The notes under the pieces are model-generated. The model ran no database searches, was not told the origin of the DNA, and saw nothing but the letters and a program-made list of their open reading frames with translations. DNA of 64,000 nt from Sapria himalayana (lineage: Eukaryota; Streptophyta; Magnoliopsida; Malpighiales; Rafflesiaceae), in contig JAREIK010005359.1 of NCBI GenBank assembly GCA_029783825.1, forward strand, positions 62,001 through 126,000, written 5' to 3'. The position numbers were made by a program, and so were the translations under genes. Below, piece after piece: positions 40,098 to 52,500 of this stretch (positions within the stretch are counted from its first letter, which is position 1; the number at the start of each line of letters is the position of its first letter).

Positions 40098-43000
40098 GCA
40101 TTAAGTGGTTTATAGGTTTTATTAAAAAAATAAAATAACAAAAAATTTAATATAACCTTTGAAACTATAACATTTTTATTTTTTTTTAAATGTGAATACT
40201 ATATTTAGTTATGATAATCTTAATAATTATATATCCTGTAAATTCAATATAAACAATTATATTGATAAATATTATAATAATGATCATACAAAAGATTAAT
40301 AAACAATTATTAATTAGATAAATATTGTTTAAAATATATTTACAAAACCAAAAAGGATTCAAAATCAAATTGAAATATTTTACTAAATATTAATTTTAAA
40401 TTTTTAAATTTTTGTATCCATTTATAAGCTTATATATTTTTTGATGAAAAAAAAATTATTTAAATTATATTTGTCTAACTCTTAATTTATTTTTTAATTT
40501 ATATTTCTATAAAAATAAACTAATAAATAATTAAAATGTATATATAAAATTATAATGAATACTAATAAAAATGAGATTTATTATTTATTATTTAGGGTAT
40601 ACCTATTTAATAGTTTAAGTTTATTGTGGTTTTGGGGTTAATGAGCATATTTTTTATATGTTTTATTTATTGATTTATATTTTTTATTTAATCAATGAAA
40701 TAACAAAAATTTATTTTTATGAATTTTCAAAGGTTATAACCTTTGAAAATATAATAATTGTTTAATATTTCTAAAATAGGAATACAATACTTAGTTATAA
40801 TAATCTTAATAATTATATTTGATGTAAATTCAATATAATAGAGTTTATTAATATATATTATTTTGATGATCAAAAAATAAATTAATAAACTATTATTAAT
40901 TATACAGATATTAATTAAAATATATTTGCAGAATCCAAAATAATTCAAAATCAAAGTAAATTATATTACTAAATAAACTTTTTAATTTTTGAAATTTTGT
41001 TTATTATTATAAGCTTATATTTTTTTCATAAAAAATAATATATATATATAATATATCTCTCGCAGTCATTATTTATTTTTTAATTAATATTTCTATAAAA
41101 ATAAAATAAAAAATAATTAAAATGAATATTTAATATTATAATGAATACAAATAAAAATGAGTTTATTATTTATTATTTAGGTAATATAGGTTTAATGGTT
41201 TATGTATTTAGGGGGTTTTGGGGTTTAGGAGTCTAGAGATTTAAATGATTAGGCATTTAGTGGTTTATAAGTTTAATTTAAATAATAAAATAATAAAAAA
41301 TTATTTTTGTGATTTTTTATCATTGTTGAAGGTTATAACGTTTGAAAATATAATAATTTTTAAATTTTTTTAGAAATTGAATACAATATGAAGTTATAAT
41401 AAGCATAATAATTATATATCATATAAATTCAATATAAACTTTTTTATTGATATTTATTATAATAATGATCATAAAAAAGTAATAACATATTATTAATAAG
41501 ATAAATATTGTTTAAAATATATTTACAAAACCTAAAATGTCTCAATATCAAAGTAAAATATTTTACTAAAAATTAATTTTAAATTTTTAAATTTTTGTAT
41601 CCATTTAAAATCCTATATATTTTTTGATGAAAAATAAATTATTTAAATTATATTTGTCTCACTAATAATTTATTTTTTAATTTATATTTCTATAAAATTA
41701 AACTAATAAATAATTAAAATATATATTTAAAATTATAATAAATACTAATAAAGATGAGATTTATTATTTATTATTTAGGGTATAACTATTTAATTGTTTT
41801 AGTATTTTGTAGTTTTCGGGATAAGGAGTTGATTGATTTATATGTTTACACATTTAGGTGTTTATAGGTTTTATTTAATCAATGAAATAACAAAAAAATC
41901 ATATTTATGAATTTTCGTGATTTTCAAAGGTTATAACCTTTAAAAATATAATAATTTTTTAATAGTTCTAAAATATGAATACAATACTTAGTTATAATAA
42001 TCTTGATAATTATATTTATTGTAGATTAAATATAAAAAATGTATTAATATATATTATAATAATTTAAAAAAATAAATTAATAAACTATTATTAATAAGAT
42101 AGATATTAATTAAAATATATTTGAAGAACCCAAAATAATTCAAAATCAAAGTAAATTAGTTTACTAAATAAAATTTTAAATTTTTGAATTTTTCTATATT
42201 TGTATAAGCATATTTTTTATCATAAAAAATAATTATTTAAATTATATCTGTCTCACTCATTATTTATTTTGTAATTAATATTTCTATAAAAATAAACTAA
42301 AAAATAATTAAAATGAATATTTAAAATTATAATGAATACAAATAAAAATGAGATTTATTATTTATTATTTAGGTTATATAGGTTTAATGATTTAAGTATT
42401 TAGGGGGTTTTGGAGTTTAAAAGTCTAGAGATTTAAATGTTTGGCTTTTAGTGGTTTATAAGTTTTATTTAAATAATAAATTTTTTTTTTGTAATTTTTT
42501 ATCATTTTTGAAGGTTTAAACCTTTGAAAATATAATAATTTTTAAATTGTTTTTAAATGTAAATATAATATTTATTTATAATAACTTAATAATTATAAGA
42601 CATTTTAATTGAATATAATTAATTTTATTGTTTGATATTATAAAAATGATCAAATAATAAATTAATAAACTATTATTAATAAGATTGATCGCATCTTAAA
42701 ATATAATTGTAAAACTTATATATAATGATTCAAAATCTAAATAAAATATATTACTAATTAATAATTTTTTGTTTTTAAATTTTTACTTTTTTATATAAGC
42801 TTTTTTTTTATTAAAAATAAATTATTAAAATTATATTTGTCTAACTCATTATTTATTTTGTGATTGATATTTCTATAAAAAATAAACTAATAAATAATTA
42901 AAATGAATATTTAAAATTATAATGAATACAAATTAAAATGAGATTTATGATTTATTATATAGGTTATACCAGTTTTATGGTTTGATTATTTAGGAGTTTT

Positions 43001-44271
43001 ATCGTTTAAAAGTATAGAAATTTTTGTTTTTAGGCATTTAGTGGTTTATAGGTTTTATTTATATAATAAAAATTTAAAATTCTATTTTTTATTTTTTCTG
43101 ATTTTCAAAGGTTATAACCTTTGAAAATAAAATAATTTTTAAAATTTTTTGAAATATGAATATCATGTATAATTATATTAATCTTGCTAATTATATATCA
43201 TATAAATTCAATATAAATAATTTTAATGATATATATTATAATAATGATAAAAAATTAAATTAATAAACTATAAAAAATAATATAAATATTAATTAAAATA
43301 TTTTTACATAACACAAAATGATTCAAAATCAAATCAAAATATATTACTAAATAATAATATTTAATTTTTAAAATTTTCTTTTTTTTTATTAGGTTATATT
43401 TTTTTATTTAAAATAAATTATTTAAATAATATTTGACTCACTCGAAATTTATTTTGTAATTAATTTTTCTAAAAAATTAAACTATAAATAATTAAAATGA
43501 ATATTTAAAATTATAATAAATAGAAATAAAAATGAGATTTATTATTTATTAAGTAGTATATAGCTGTTAAAAGGTTTATGTATTTAGGGGTTTCGCGATT
43601 TATGAGCTTACTGATTTAAGTAAGTAAGCATTTAATGATCTATAGGTTTTATTTAAAAAATGATATAAAAAAAGTTATTTTTATTATTTTTTCTCATTTT
43701 TTATGGTTATAACCTTTGAAAATATAATAATTTTTAAATTGTTTTCAAAAGTGATTTTAATATTTAGTTATAAAAATCATTATATTTATATATCATATAA
43801 ATTCAATATAAACTATTTTTTTGATAAATATTCTAATAATGATCAAAAAATAAATTAATAATCTATTATTAATAAGATATATATCAAATATAATAAAATT
43901 ACAAAACCTAAAATGATTCACAAGCAATGTAAAATATATTACTATATAATAATCTTTTGTTTTGAAATTTTTTTTTCTTTTAAAAAGTTTATATATATTA
44001 TTTTGATGAAAAATAATTTATATAAATTATATTTGTGTAACTCATAATTTATTTTGTAATTAATATTTATATAAAAAATAAACAAATATATAATTAAAAT
44101 TGAATATTTAAAATTAAAATAAAAAAAAATGAGATTTATTCTTTATTATTTAGGATATACCGGTTTAATTTAAATTAGATCTGTCTCACTATTAATTAAA
44201 TTTGTAATTAATATTTCTATAAAAATAAACTGATAAATAATTAAAATAAAAATTAAAATTATAGTGAATAA
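40098..44271 (+). repeat. Satellite array block, TTTAGG-strand orientation
   Basis: Monomers with palindromes near 40155 (half lost), 40738, 41332, 41932, 42515, 43112 and 43708. Read in reverse, subtypes follow the standard order for four units and then repeat a two-subtype step before reaching hAT copy 3. The segment 40150-41100 closely matches 63040-64000 in direct orientation. No gene. Confidence 0.88.
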
Positions 44272-44770
44272 TTAAAATAATTTATTTTGTTCCTCTCTCA
44301 CCTCTAAAATGATTGCTAAAGCTCTAACCAAAATAATAGGTGCTTTTACTTTATCTCTATTATGTCTCGTCATATTTGATGTTGAATCACTGAGCTATCA
44401 AAGGTAATTTGACTCATGTACGCTAACAGACTAAACAAAAGTTGTACCGCTATGTGTTGAAATAGCTAGTTGTTGAGGATGCTATTTATATTGATTATTA
44501 TTTTTTTCTAAAATATCTCTCATGCACACACTCAAAGCAATTTTTTTAAAACATAGTTCAAATCTAAAAAAATAACCACCTTGTAGCCTATTAGAACAAA
44601 CTAGCCCCATGGCAGATTGAGTAGGGCAAGAAGTATGGGCTCTCTTTCAATAAAGAATCAAAAAATTTATTTTATTGGCATGTTTAAGCCTTTTTTTTAT
44701 ATCCTCGTGGATATGAAAAGTATCATTTCTTTCTTTTTATATTAAATGAGTTATGTATACAAGCTCACAA
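44272..44770. other. Non-satellite segment, inverted duplicate of 8441-8945
   Basis: It starts at the satellite boundary AATAATTTATTTTGTTCCTC and continues to CAAGCTCACAATACCC. It is recognisably the reverse complement of 8441-8945 with scattered substitutions. A stretch near 44578-44760 has a long interrupted open frame, but I could not assign it to a family. Here the segment continues without a break into the unique island to the right. Confidence 0.8.
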
Positions 44771-45207
44771 TACCCAAAAAGGTGTAAATGAATCATATTC
44801 AAATGTATAAAAGGTTTTAATCATTGCTCAAAATATTAGTCTTGCATATTGATACTCGAGGTAACAAATCAAAGGAAAAAGCCATAGTGATATTTCCAAT
44901 CCCATGAATTTTAGCTATTGAAAGTTATAAAGAGTAGTACTCTAGCTTTAATTATTTCTAGGGTCATGACTTTTGCTCTTGAGGAATGTCAATGTTACAA
45001 TCATTCCTAGTGCAATGACTTTGCAATATAAAGATAAAATGCACAAGCTATGGTTAAATCCAATACTTTGAATCTATAACTCACCCTTTGAGTCATGACT
45101 TTGTGTTACATAAACAAAGTGATAATTCTGTGATATTCCTAAAAGTTGTGAATTTCAATTTAAATTTAACACTTAGTCATTTGATTATAAACGTGCAAAG
45201 CATGATA

Positions 45208-45270
45208 TTTAGGATTATGGTTATAGTTTATAGTTTAAGGTTTAGGACTTAAAGTTTAGCGTTTGTGGTT
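45208..45270 (+). repeat. Degenerate telomere-like heptamer tract
   Basis: Nine consecutive 7-bp units starting TTTAGGA, most with a TTA/TAG...GTT pattern, consistent with decayed plant (TTTAGGG)n. The register is 7 bp, unlike the 8-bp register in the satellite. A T-rich run follows. Confidence 0.6.
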
Positions 45271-45456
45271 TTTTTTGTTTATTTTTTTTGGAAAATACAC
45301 ACATTATTTATCATTTAGGAACACAACATACAAGAGACTAAAAAGCTGACTAATTTAGGCCAACCCACCAAATCCTATGCACATTAATGATTCTAAGCAT
45401 AAATTACATAAAAAACATAATTCCTAATAATTCCAAGCGTACGAATACAACTAAAA

Positions 45457-45549
45457 TCACTTGGCATTCTCAGACTTCAGAGTTGGCATTGAGTCATTAT
45501 GCACACTGCGTCCTTTCCATTCTGATTTTTCCAAACCTTTTGGAGGAAC
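45457..45549 (-). pseudogene. Possible terminal exon of a captured gene fragment
   Basis: On the minus strand, a splice-acceptor-like CATCATTCAG is followed by 30 open codons and a TGA. The peptide contains KGLEKSEWKGRSVHNDS and ends KSENAK. Its composition (charged, few Ile/Asn/Tyr) differs from the A/T-driven shadow frames elsewhere in the window. An A+T-rich stretch with an A-rich end follows downstream and could be a 3' UTR. I do not recognise the family. The neighbouring exon candidate does not join to it in an obvious frame, so this is a gene fragment at best and could be coincidence. Confidence 0.35.
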
Positions 45550-45588
45550 CTGAATGATGCACCATATTAAAACTATGCAAATATAAGA

Positions 45589-46540
45589 TTGTGCATGTGT
45601 GTGACATGCAGCATCAAGCGTTTGCCTATGTCATTGTTATGCAATGGAATACATGTAAAATTGAATACCCATAAATCAACAAGTCCACATCTACGGCACA
45701 TTTTCAATTCATTCTCACCTATGAATTCCACATTTCTTTTGCTCCAATGATCCTCAAAAGAGTATATCTTGGGTTAGAATGCTTCCTCCTCGAGCTCCAA
45801 GAAGTGGCTGTATGTTGTACCGACAAAATATCAAAAATTTGCATGCATCGGTGTGCATGTGTGATGAGGTCCATCACATAGTCTAATTATCTACGCGTAC
45901 AACTAAGCTAGAATACAAGTAAAATTATAAAATGCTATAAAGATGGGTCTTCTGCTCCGGGGAGTGTAGCATCGCCTAATGTGTATTCACAAAATGCATT
46001 AGTCGGCCCCACTTAGAGATACTCATGGGTCCAGTTTCTCTCATTGCATGCTACATAGAGAATAGACAAGATTGTGTGTGTGAGTATGTCATGATCCATC
46101 TCTACAAGTACATGGTGCATACAAAGTCCAAAATACAAATAAGACTACAAACATAAACTACAAGTTTGAATCTTTCACTATTGTGTGGCTAATCTGTACT
46201 TTATTGCTTACTGGCCTTTCTTGGTGATGCTTTGGATTTTCTGGCTCTCCAATTAATCATGGATTACAAGCTATTCCTATTGGGCGATGGTTGGGTGGCC
46301 CTCTATGCTGCCTGATATGGCTAGTGGGACCCACTCCTAGCTACTCATGGGTTTACTCCCCACCACTTTGCTCGATCTCGTCTGTTGTCTGAATGTTATC
46401 ATCTCGGCTTGCTAGTTGGGCCCTCTACAAGCTTGTGGCACATACTTCTGGCTGCTTCCAGGACTTGCTGGCCCATCTAAATGCTACACCAAGATGGACA
46501 AGAATATGTGCACAAGTGTACGATGATCCGTGGTTATGTG
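45589..46540 (+). repeat. Diverged interspersed repeats in the unique island
   Basis: Related TGTG-rich segments begin near 45589, 45840, 46066 and 46497. At least three share a downstream pattern of GATGATCC/CATGATCC-type text. The first three are followed by an AAATACAAATAAGAC/AATACAAGTAAAATTA-type segment. A second pair, CCCACTTAGAGATACTCATGG (about 46009) and CCCACTCCTAGCTACTCATGG (about 46330), strengthens the case for an old tandem family. Spacing is irregular (about 250, 225 and 430 bp). Confidence 0.45.
45719..45807 (-). pseudogene. Possible internal exon of a captured gene fragment
   Basis: On the minus strand an acceptor-like CAACATACAG precedes 89 bp that end at a donor-like CATAG|GTGAGAAT. 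Two frames each look partly protein-like: PLLGARGGSILTQDILF in one, then EDHWSKRNVEFIG in the next. One extra T near the middle would explain the switch. If real, this is a frameshifted exon upstream of 45457-45549. Family unknown. Confidence 0.3.
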
Positions 46541-46559
46541 TGTGTGGTGCAGTAGTATC

Positions 46560-48510
46560 ACGGTTTAGGAGTTTAGTAATTTAAGTATTTAGGTATTTTG
46601 TGGTTTATACGTTTTATTTAAATAATTAAATAATAAAAAAAATTAGTTTTTTGATTTTTTTCTCATTTTCAAGGTTATAACCATTGATAATATTATAATT
46701 TTAAATTTTTTTTCAAATGTTAATACAATATTTAATTAAAATAATCATAAAAATTAAATATCATGTAAATTCAATATAAATAATTTATTGATTGATATTA
46801 TAATACTGATCATAAAATAGATTAATAATCTATTATTAATAAGATAGATATTAATTAAAATATATTTGCAAAACTTAAAACGATTCAAAATCAAATTAAA
46901 ATATATTACTAAATAATAATTTTTTTATTTTTAAATTTTTGATTCTTATTATAAGCTTATAAATTTTTTTGGTGAAGATAAATTGTTTAAATTATATTTG
47001 TCTCATTCATAATTTTATTTTGCAATTAATATTTCTATAAAAATAAACTATTAAATAATTAAAATGAATTTTGAAATTATAATGAATACAAATAAAAATG
47101 ATATTTATGATTAATTATTTAGGGTATACCAGTTTAATGGTTTAAGTATTTAGGAGTTTAAGAGTTTAGTGATTTAAGTGTTTAGGGCATATTGTAATTT
47201 ATATGTTTTATTTAAATAATGAAATAACAAAAAAATTATTTTTCAAATTTTTTATCAATTATGAAGGTTATAACCTTTATAAATATAATAATTTTTAAAT
47301 TTTTTTCAAATGTGAATACAATATTTAGTTATAATAAACATAATAATTATATATCATGTAAATTAAAAATAAACAATTTTATTGATAGATATTAATAAAC
47401 TAAACATAAATTTAAATATAATAATGATCAATAAATAAATTAATAAATTATTATTTATTGATAGATATTTATATTTTATTTATAAATACTTCAACCTTTA
47501 AAAATTGTTTAAATGTTTAAGTATTTAAGGGGTTTTGGGGTTTAGGAGTTTAATGATTTAAGCATTTAGGCATTTAGTAGTTTATAGGTTTTATATAAAC
47601 AATAAAATAACAAAAAAATTATTTTTGTGATTTTATCTCATTTTCAAAGATGATAAACTTTAAAAATATAATAATTTTTAAATTATTTTCAAATGTAAAT
47701 ATAATATTTTGTTATAATAATCTTAATAATTATATATCATTTAAATTCAATATAACCAATTTTATTGATAAATATTCTATTAATGAATAAAAAATAAATT
47801 AATAATCTATTATTAATAAGATAGATATCAATTAAAATATAATTTCAAAACCTAAAATGATTCAGAAGCAATGTAAAATATATTACTATAAAATAATTTC
47901 TTGTCTTGAAAATTATCTTTCTTTTAAAAAGTTTATCTATAATTTTTTGATGAAAAATAATTTATATAAATTATTTTTGTATAGCTCAATTTATTTTGTA
48001 ATTAATATTTATATATAAATAAACAAATAAATAATTAAAATGAATATTTAAAATTATAATGAAAAAAAAATAAGATTTTTTAATTAATATTTCGGGATAC
48101 TATTTTAATTTAAATTAGATCCGTCTCACTAATAATTTATTTTTAATTAATATTTCTATAAAAATAAACTAATAAATAATTAAAATAAAAATTTAAAATT
48201 ATACTGAATAAAAATTAAAATGAGATTTATGATTTATTATTAATCTATACCAGTTTAATAGAATAAGTATTTAGAGGTTTTATCATTTAGGAGTTTAGCA
48301 ATTTATGTTTTTAGGCATTTAGTGGTTTATAGGTTGTATTTAAACAATGAAATAACAAAAAAAAATTGATATTTTTTTCACCTTTTCAAAGGTCATAACC
48401 TTTGAAAATATAATAATTTTATATTTTTTTAAAAATGTGAATACAATATTTAGTAATAATAATCATTATAATTATATATAATATAAACTAAATATAAATA
48501 ATTTTATTAA
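46560..48510 (+). repeat. Satellite block, direct duplicate of 1686-3410
   Basis: Palindromes lie near 46675, 47265, 47650 and 48392. It matches 1686-3410 monomer for monomer, including the unusual ~390-bp unit with the duplicated TATTTATAAATACTT segment. Relative to that copy it has about 130 extra bases near 48060-48190. It ends at an abrupt orientation switch. Confidence 0.85.
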
Positions 48511-48515
48511 TTTTA
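48506..48515. other. Head-to-head satellite orientation switch with no transposon at the junction
   Basis: Plus-orientation text ending ATAATTTTATTAA passes directly into minus-orientation TTTTAATTATTTATTAATTT. The junction is in short A/T-rich sequence common to both, so the exact base cannot be fixed. Confidence 0.75.
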
Positions 48516-49579
48516 ATTATTTATTAATTTATTTTTATAAAATATTTATTACAAAATAAATTATGAGTGCGACAAATATTAAATAATTTATTTTTAATCA
48601 AAAATTATATATATGCTTATAAGAGTAGTAAAAATTCAAAAATTAAAAATTATTATATAGTAATATATTATAGTTTAATCTTAAATCAATTTGGGTATTG
48701 TAAATTTCAAAAAATTATAAATTTTATTATATTTTCAAATGTTGTAACCTATGAAAATGATAATAAATTATAGAAATTTTTTTTGTTATTTTTTTAATAT
48801 AAAACCTATAAACCACGAAATGCCTAAAAACATAAATCGCTAAACTCCTAACGGCAAAACCTTTAAATACTTAAACTATTAAACTGGTATACATTAATAA
48901 TAAATTAAATCTCATTTTAATTTTTATTTAGTTTAATTTTAAATTTCCATTTTAATTATTTATAAGTTTATTTTTATAGAAATATTAATTAGAAAATAAA
49001 TAATTAGTGAGACGGATAGAATTTAAATTAAACCGGTATCCCTAAATAATAAATAATAAATAATAAATAATAAATCTAATTATTTTTTATTATAATTTTA
49101 AATATTCATTTTAATAAATTATTTGTTTATTTATAAATAAATATTAATTACAAAATAAATTATGAGTTAGACAAATATAATTTATATAAATTATTTTCCA
49201 TAAAAAAATATACTAAAATTTATTAAAAGAATAAAAAATTCAAAAACAAAAAATTATTATATAGTAATATATTTTTCTTTGCTTCTAAATCATTTTAAGG
49301 TTTGAAATTATATTTTAATTAATATCTATCTTTTTATTAATGGATTATTAATTTATTTTTTGATTATTATTAGAATATTTATCAATAAAATTGTTTATAT
49401 TGAATTTATATAATATATAAATATAATGATTAATATAACTAAATATTGTATTTTAATTTTAAAAAAATTTAAAAATTATTATATTTTCAAAGGTTATAAC
49501 CTTTGAAAATATCAAAAAATAATAAAAATAATTTTTTGTTATTTTATTTTTTAAATAAAACCTATAAATCACTAAATGC
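48511..49579 (-). repeat. Satellite block left of hAT copy 4
   Basis: About two monomers (palindromes near 48743 and 49496). They match 20500-21545, the left flank of hAT copy 2, in both subtype and order. Confidence 0.88.
49572..49579. repeat. Left target-site duplication of hAT copy 4
   Basis: CTAAATGC here and CTAAATGC at 53270-53277: a perfect 8-bp duplication, the length typical of hAT elements. Confidence 0.9.
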
Positions 49580-52500
49580 GAGTGGTGCTCATGGGACGGG
49601 ACGGAATGAGGATTACAAATCTCCAGTCCCTTCCGACAGTTCGGAGATTTTTTTTGAAGTTCCAGACCCATCCCATAGTTTGAAAATATCAAGATGGGAC
49701 GAGACGGAGATCGACGATTTTGGGTAGGTGAAAATGGTTCCGGGACGGAACAGAGTTCAGACATTTTTTTCAATTTATTTTCTTCAAACCGGCCAAGTTA
49801 GTTCATGTCGAAACCTTTTGTTGCACCATTTATCATTCCTTAGTTATGTATCTTTCAAACTCAAATTGGGCCAATTTTGTTTTGTCAAATAGGCCGAATA
49901 CCACAAACGAGTTCCATTACCATGTCAAAAGCTTTGATGTGCAGAAAAGGATAGAAATGTTAAATAGAATGGGACCGAGTTGTGTGCTTAATTTGGTTCT
50001 TTGTTTTTTCACAAGTTGGCTTTGTTCAGTCGATTGAAATTTAACCATAATAGCAATACTACATTTTTTAAACAATTACTTAAGATATTAAGGAATAACT
50101 AAAGATGACCACAAACAATGGTAGCAACAATTACTACTTAAGTAATTGCTGAAATTAGGCAGCGTAATATAACAAAAAAAATAAAACTAATAACAACCAT
50201 GATAATAATCATTTCAAAGGTCCCTCCCATAACAGCAACGAAAATCCAAACCCAAATAATTATCTCTTCTACGACTCCTCCCTTTTCTTCCTCCACTAGA
50301 GAAGGACAACCAAAGATGAAAACGTGTTAATCATGTATACATAAATTTTTAAGATGAAAGAGTAATAAAAAATAAAATATTACATTATAAAATTTAATAC
50401 ACCCATTCCAAATTTAGTTGGCCAACTATAGTTGGAAGAATATTTGGATCTTGTGACCCCTATGAATATTTTAATTGAAGCATATTTTTATTGAATTGAA
50501 TGAATAAAATAAGTAAAAGTGAAATTAAAATTTACAAGATTTGTATACTAACTTGATTCATTATCATCAAGGTCTTGAACAAATTCTTCAATTTCAATAG
50601 GTTTGTTTGAGCTTCTCAACCAATCTTGTAGACATATAAGAACTTCTGCTGTAATAGACGTTAAAGAACTCCTAAATTTTTATTAAGTTCTCCCCCCAGT
50701 GCTAAATGTAGATTTGTAGGCCACAGTAGATGCTTGGATAGCAAATACATCCCTTCTACATTTTCCAAAGAAGGACACCTAACCTCATTTACCTTCCACT
50801 AGTTTAGAAGATCAAAATCAATTCTATTTTTTTCAAGTTTGTCCTCCAAGTACCTATCCAACTCTTCCAAAGCTACAACTTCTTGTTCTTTTTCCAATTC
50901 AACAAAAAAAAATCAACATAAGTATCACTACCATAAAAGAAATCATCATTTTTCTTCAACACAGTAGAAGAGAAATCATCTTCTTTTGATTAATCTTCAT
51001 TTAAATCTTTATAATCATCCAGCATCTCATTTAAAGCATTTATAAACTTTTTCACCAAAATTTTGACCAATTCTTCTCCATAATGCTAAGTGTACTTAAC
51101 CTTGATATATTTGAACTTATATCTAGGATCCAACACTACTACTACAAAAAGCATAATATTTGTTGACTGAAGAGAACCCAAATATTTGTTCAATTTATGC
51201 CTTATTTTCATACCCATTTCAGACACTATTGTATCTCTACTATTTTCACAAAGCTCAATTTTTTTCAAAACTCAAATAATCTAAAGAAAATAAACACTAG
51301 AGGTAGAATATTATGAGCCAGATACTTTACAAGTTACCTCATAAAAAGTTTTCAAGAAACGAGCTAAAATTTTGGCGTTTGTTCAGTCTCTCTCAGTTGG
51401 AACGTTTGAAACAAACTCCTTCAAAAACCTTTAGTCTTTGTCCTTCAACTTATCAAATTCTTTTTGATATTTTATATCAGTTTGTAGCATCAAATATGTT
51501 GAATTCAATCTTGTAGGACAATCTAATTGCAATGAAGATCCATATGTCAAGTTTGCTTCTTCAACACATAACTTAAACATATCAAATCTTTTAGGACTAC
51601 TCCTCACATATTTCACCACACCTCTAATTTTTTGAATAGCACCCACAACTACTACAATGCCATCTCTGACAATTAAGTTTAGGATATGAGCACAACATCT
51701 CATATTAAAATGCTCACCTCTCAAAGGTACTACACTTTTCTTCACAAGCCTTTTTTTCAATTGTTTAACCACAACATCATTATTTGATGCATTGTCAATA
51801 GTAATGCACTTCAACTTTCTCAAGCCCCATTCATTCATTCAAAACTCAATAGCATTTCTAATATTAACTCCAGAATGACTTTTAATTACACAAAAGTTCA
51901 AAACCCTTAGATTCATATTCCATTGAAAATCAATGAAATGAACAGTCAAACATATATAAGACAAATTTTGAATGCTAGTCCAAGTGTCGGTAGTCAATGA
52001 AACTCTACAACATTGAGATGATATGCTATCAAATAATTTCTTCTTTTCCTTCACAAACAAAGAAAAACAATCCCTCGGTGTAGAGTGCCTAGATGGATTT
52101 TTAAATTGAGGCACAGTAACTTCACAAAACTCCTTGAACTCATCCCTCTCAACAAAAAAAAATGCAATTCATCTTTTATGATCATTTTCACCAAAGCCTC
52201 CCTAACTAGTTGTTGATCAAATTGGCAACAAGTTAATTTGTTATCCTCTGAACTAGTACCTTTAGTGAAACACAACAAAGATTGTGACTTGTCTTTACCT
52301 TTGTGAGCTTCTGTTAATTCTTTTTTGTGTGGAAATTTCATACAAGTCTCTCTCAAGTATTTTTATAACCCCGAAGTACCTTGATCACTTTTTGCCAATT
52401 ATTCTTTCCTACACCATATACAAGCTGCCCTACCAGTTTCATTTCCCACTGAATCAACTAATATCTCATAAGTTTCCCAAACAATAGACTTATACTTTTT

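Larger units (their letters stand above)
44771..46559. other. Unique non-satellite island
   Basis: About 1.8 kb with more balanced base composition than the array and no satellite landmarks. It holds a degenerate telomere-like heptamer tract (45208-45270), two minus-strand exon-like pieces (45457-45549 and 45719-45807), and a set of diverged repeats (about 45589-46540). An open frame at 46393-46584 on the plus strand overlaps the repeat-rich part and runs into the satellite; I do not consider it a gene. The right junction is at the octamer tract of a plus-orientation monomer (CACGGTTTAGGAG). Confidence 0.75.

Noticed and set aside
46393..46584. 63-codon plus-strand open frame at the right end of the unique island
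   Set aside because: It overlaps the diverged repeat segments and reads into the satellite octamer tract. No motif or splice context supports it.
49459..49773. Open frames over the left end of hAT copy 4 (49459-49773 minus, 49503-49727 plus, 49846-50037 plus) and similar ones in copy 3 (39786-40141)
   Set aside because: They cross from satellite into the terminal repeat or lie in the 3' noncoding part of the element; no family resemblance and no conservation of frame across copies.
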